In this document: positions 14,022 to 14,041 of the stretch, in pieces
Layout of the letters: each line of letters begins with the position of its first letter
Position numbering within the stretch: the first letter of the stretch is position 1
DNA from: DASWIG01 sp965371445
Lineage (GTDB): Bacteria > Acidobacteriota > Thermoanaerobaculia > Multivoradales > J023
Reading direction: 5' to 3'
NCBI GenBank assembly: GCA_965371445.1
Contig: CBDUYN010000228.1
Location: 1-14,041 of the forward strand
DNA length: 14,041 bases
Notes under the pieces: generated by a model
The model's database searches: none
Told to the model about the DNA's origin: nothing
The model's input: the letters and a program-made list of their open reading frames with translations, nothing else
Translations under genes and position numbers: made by a program

Positions 14022-14041
14022 CTCTCCACATGCCGATTCAC

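Overview
The window is GC-rich throughout, with codon use to match, which suggests a high-GC bacterium. The sequence does not allow a firm taxonomic assignment. Almost all of it is one phage-defence locus on the minus strand, read from right to left: a small SAP-repeat protein (13578-13111), a SNF2-type helicase DrmD (13166-9855), a large N6-adenine methyltransferase DrmMI (9855-5893), a helicase DrmA (4363-977) and the N-terminal part of DrmB (980-180). The content and order drmD-drmMI-drmA-drmB are those of a class 1 DISARM system. Neighbouring genes are tightly coupled: the SAP gene and drmD overlap, drmD/drmMI meet as TGATG, and drmA/drmB meet as ATGA.

Two things have happened to this operon. 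First, drmB stops after 266 codons, about half its usual length, beside an array of short repeats (1-141) that resembles the multiple terminal repeats of an IS21-family insertion sequence. The rest of drmB, and drmC if present, are not in the window. Second, drmMI and drmA are normally adjacent but are separated here by about 1.5 kb (4364-5892) packed with toxin-antitoxin debris. This holds an intact DUF433 antitoxin with a frameshifted DUF5615 toxin, a VapC/PIN remnant with an in-frame internal deletion preceded by the tail of an AbrB-type antitoxin, and an intact ribbon-helix-helix antitoxin followed by only about 11 codons of a PIN toxin. Every toxin is broken, while two antitoxins are intact. 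Between the last PIN stub and drmMI lies a small fossil of a second drmA: it overlaps the drmMI stop as ATGA and carries two short stretches homologous to drmA that sit 429 bp (143 codons) further apart in the intact gene. This suggests drmA was once duplicated or replaced, with the toxin-antitoxin material landing at the junction.

In a working class 1 DISARM system, DrmMI marks self DNA by adenine methylation, DrmA and DrmB form the core complex acting on incoming DNA, and DrmD assists as a Swi2/Snf2 ATPase. Here the methyltransferase and both ATPases look intact, while DrmB is truncated and drmA is physically uncoupled from drmMI. The system is therefore probably impaired or remodelled. The upstream SAP-repeat protein may be an accessory DNA-binding subunit. 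The right end (13579-14041) holds the presumed operon promoter region with inverted repeats, then a short, unrecognised plus-strand reading frame.
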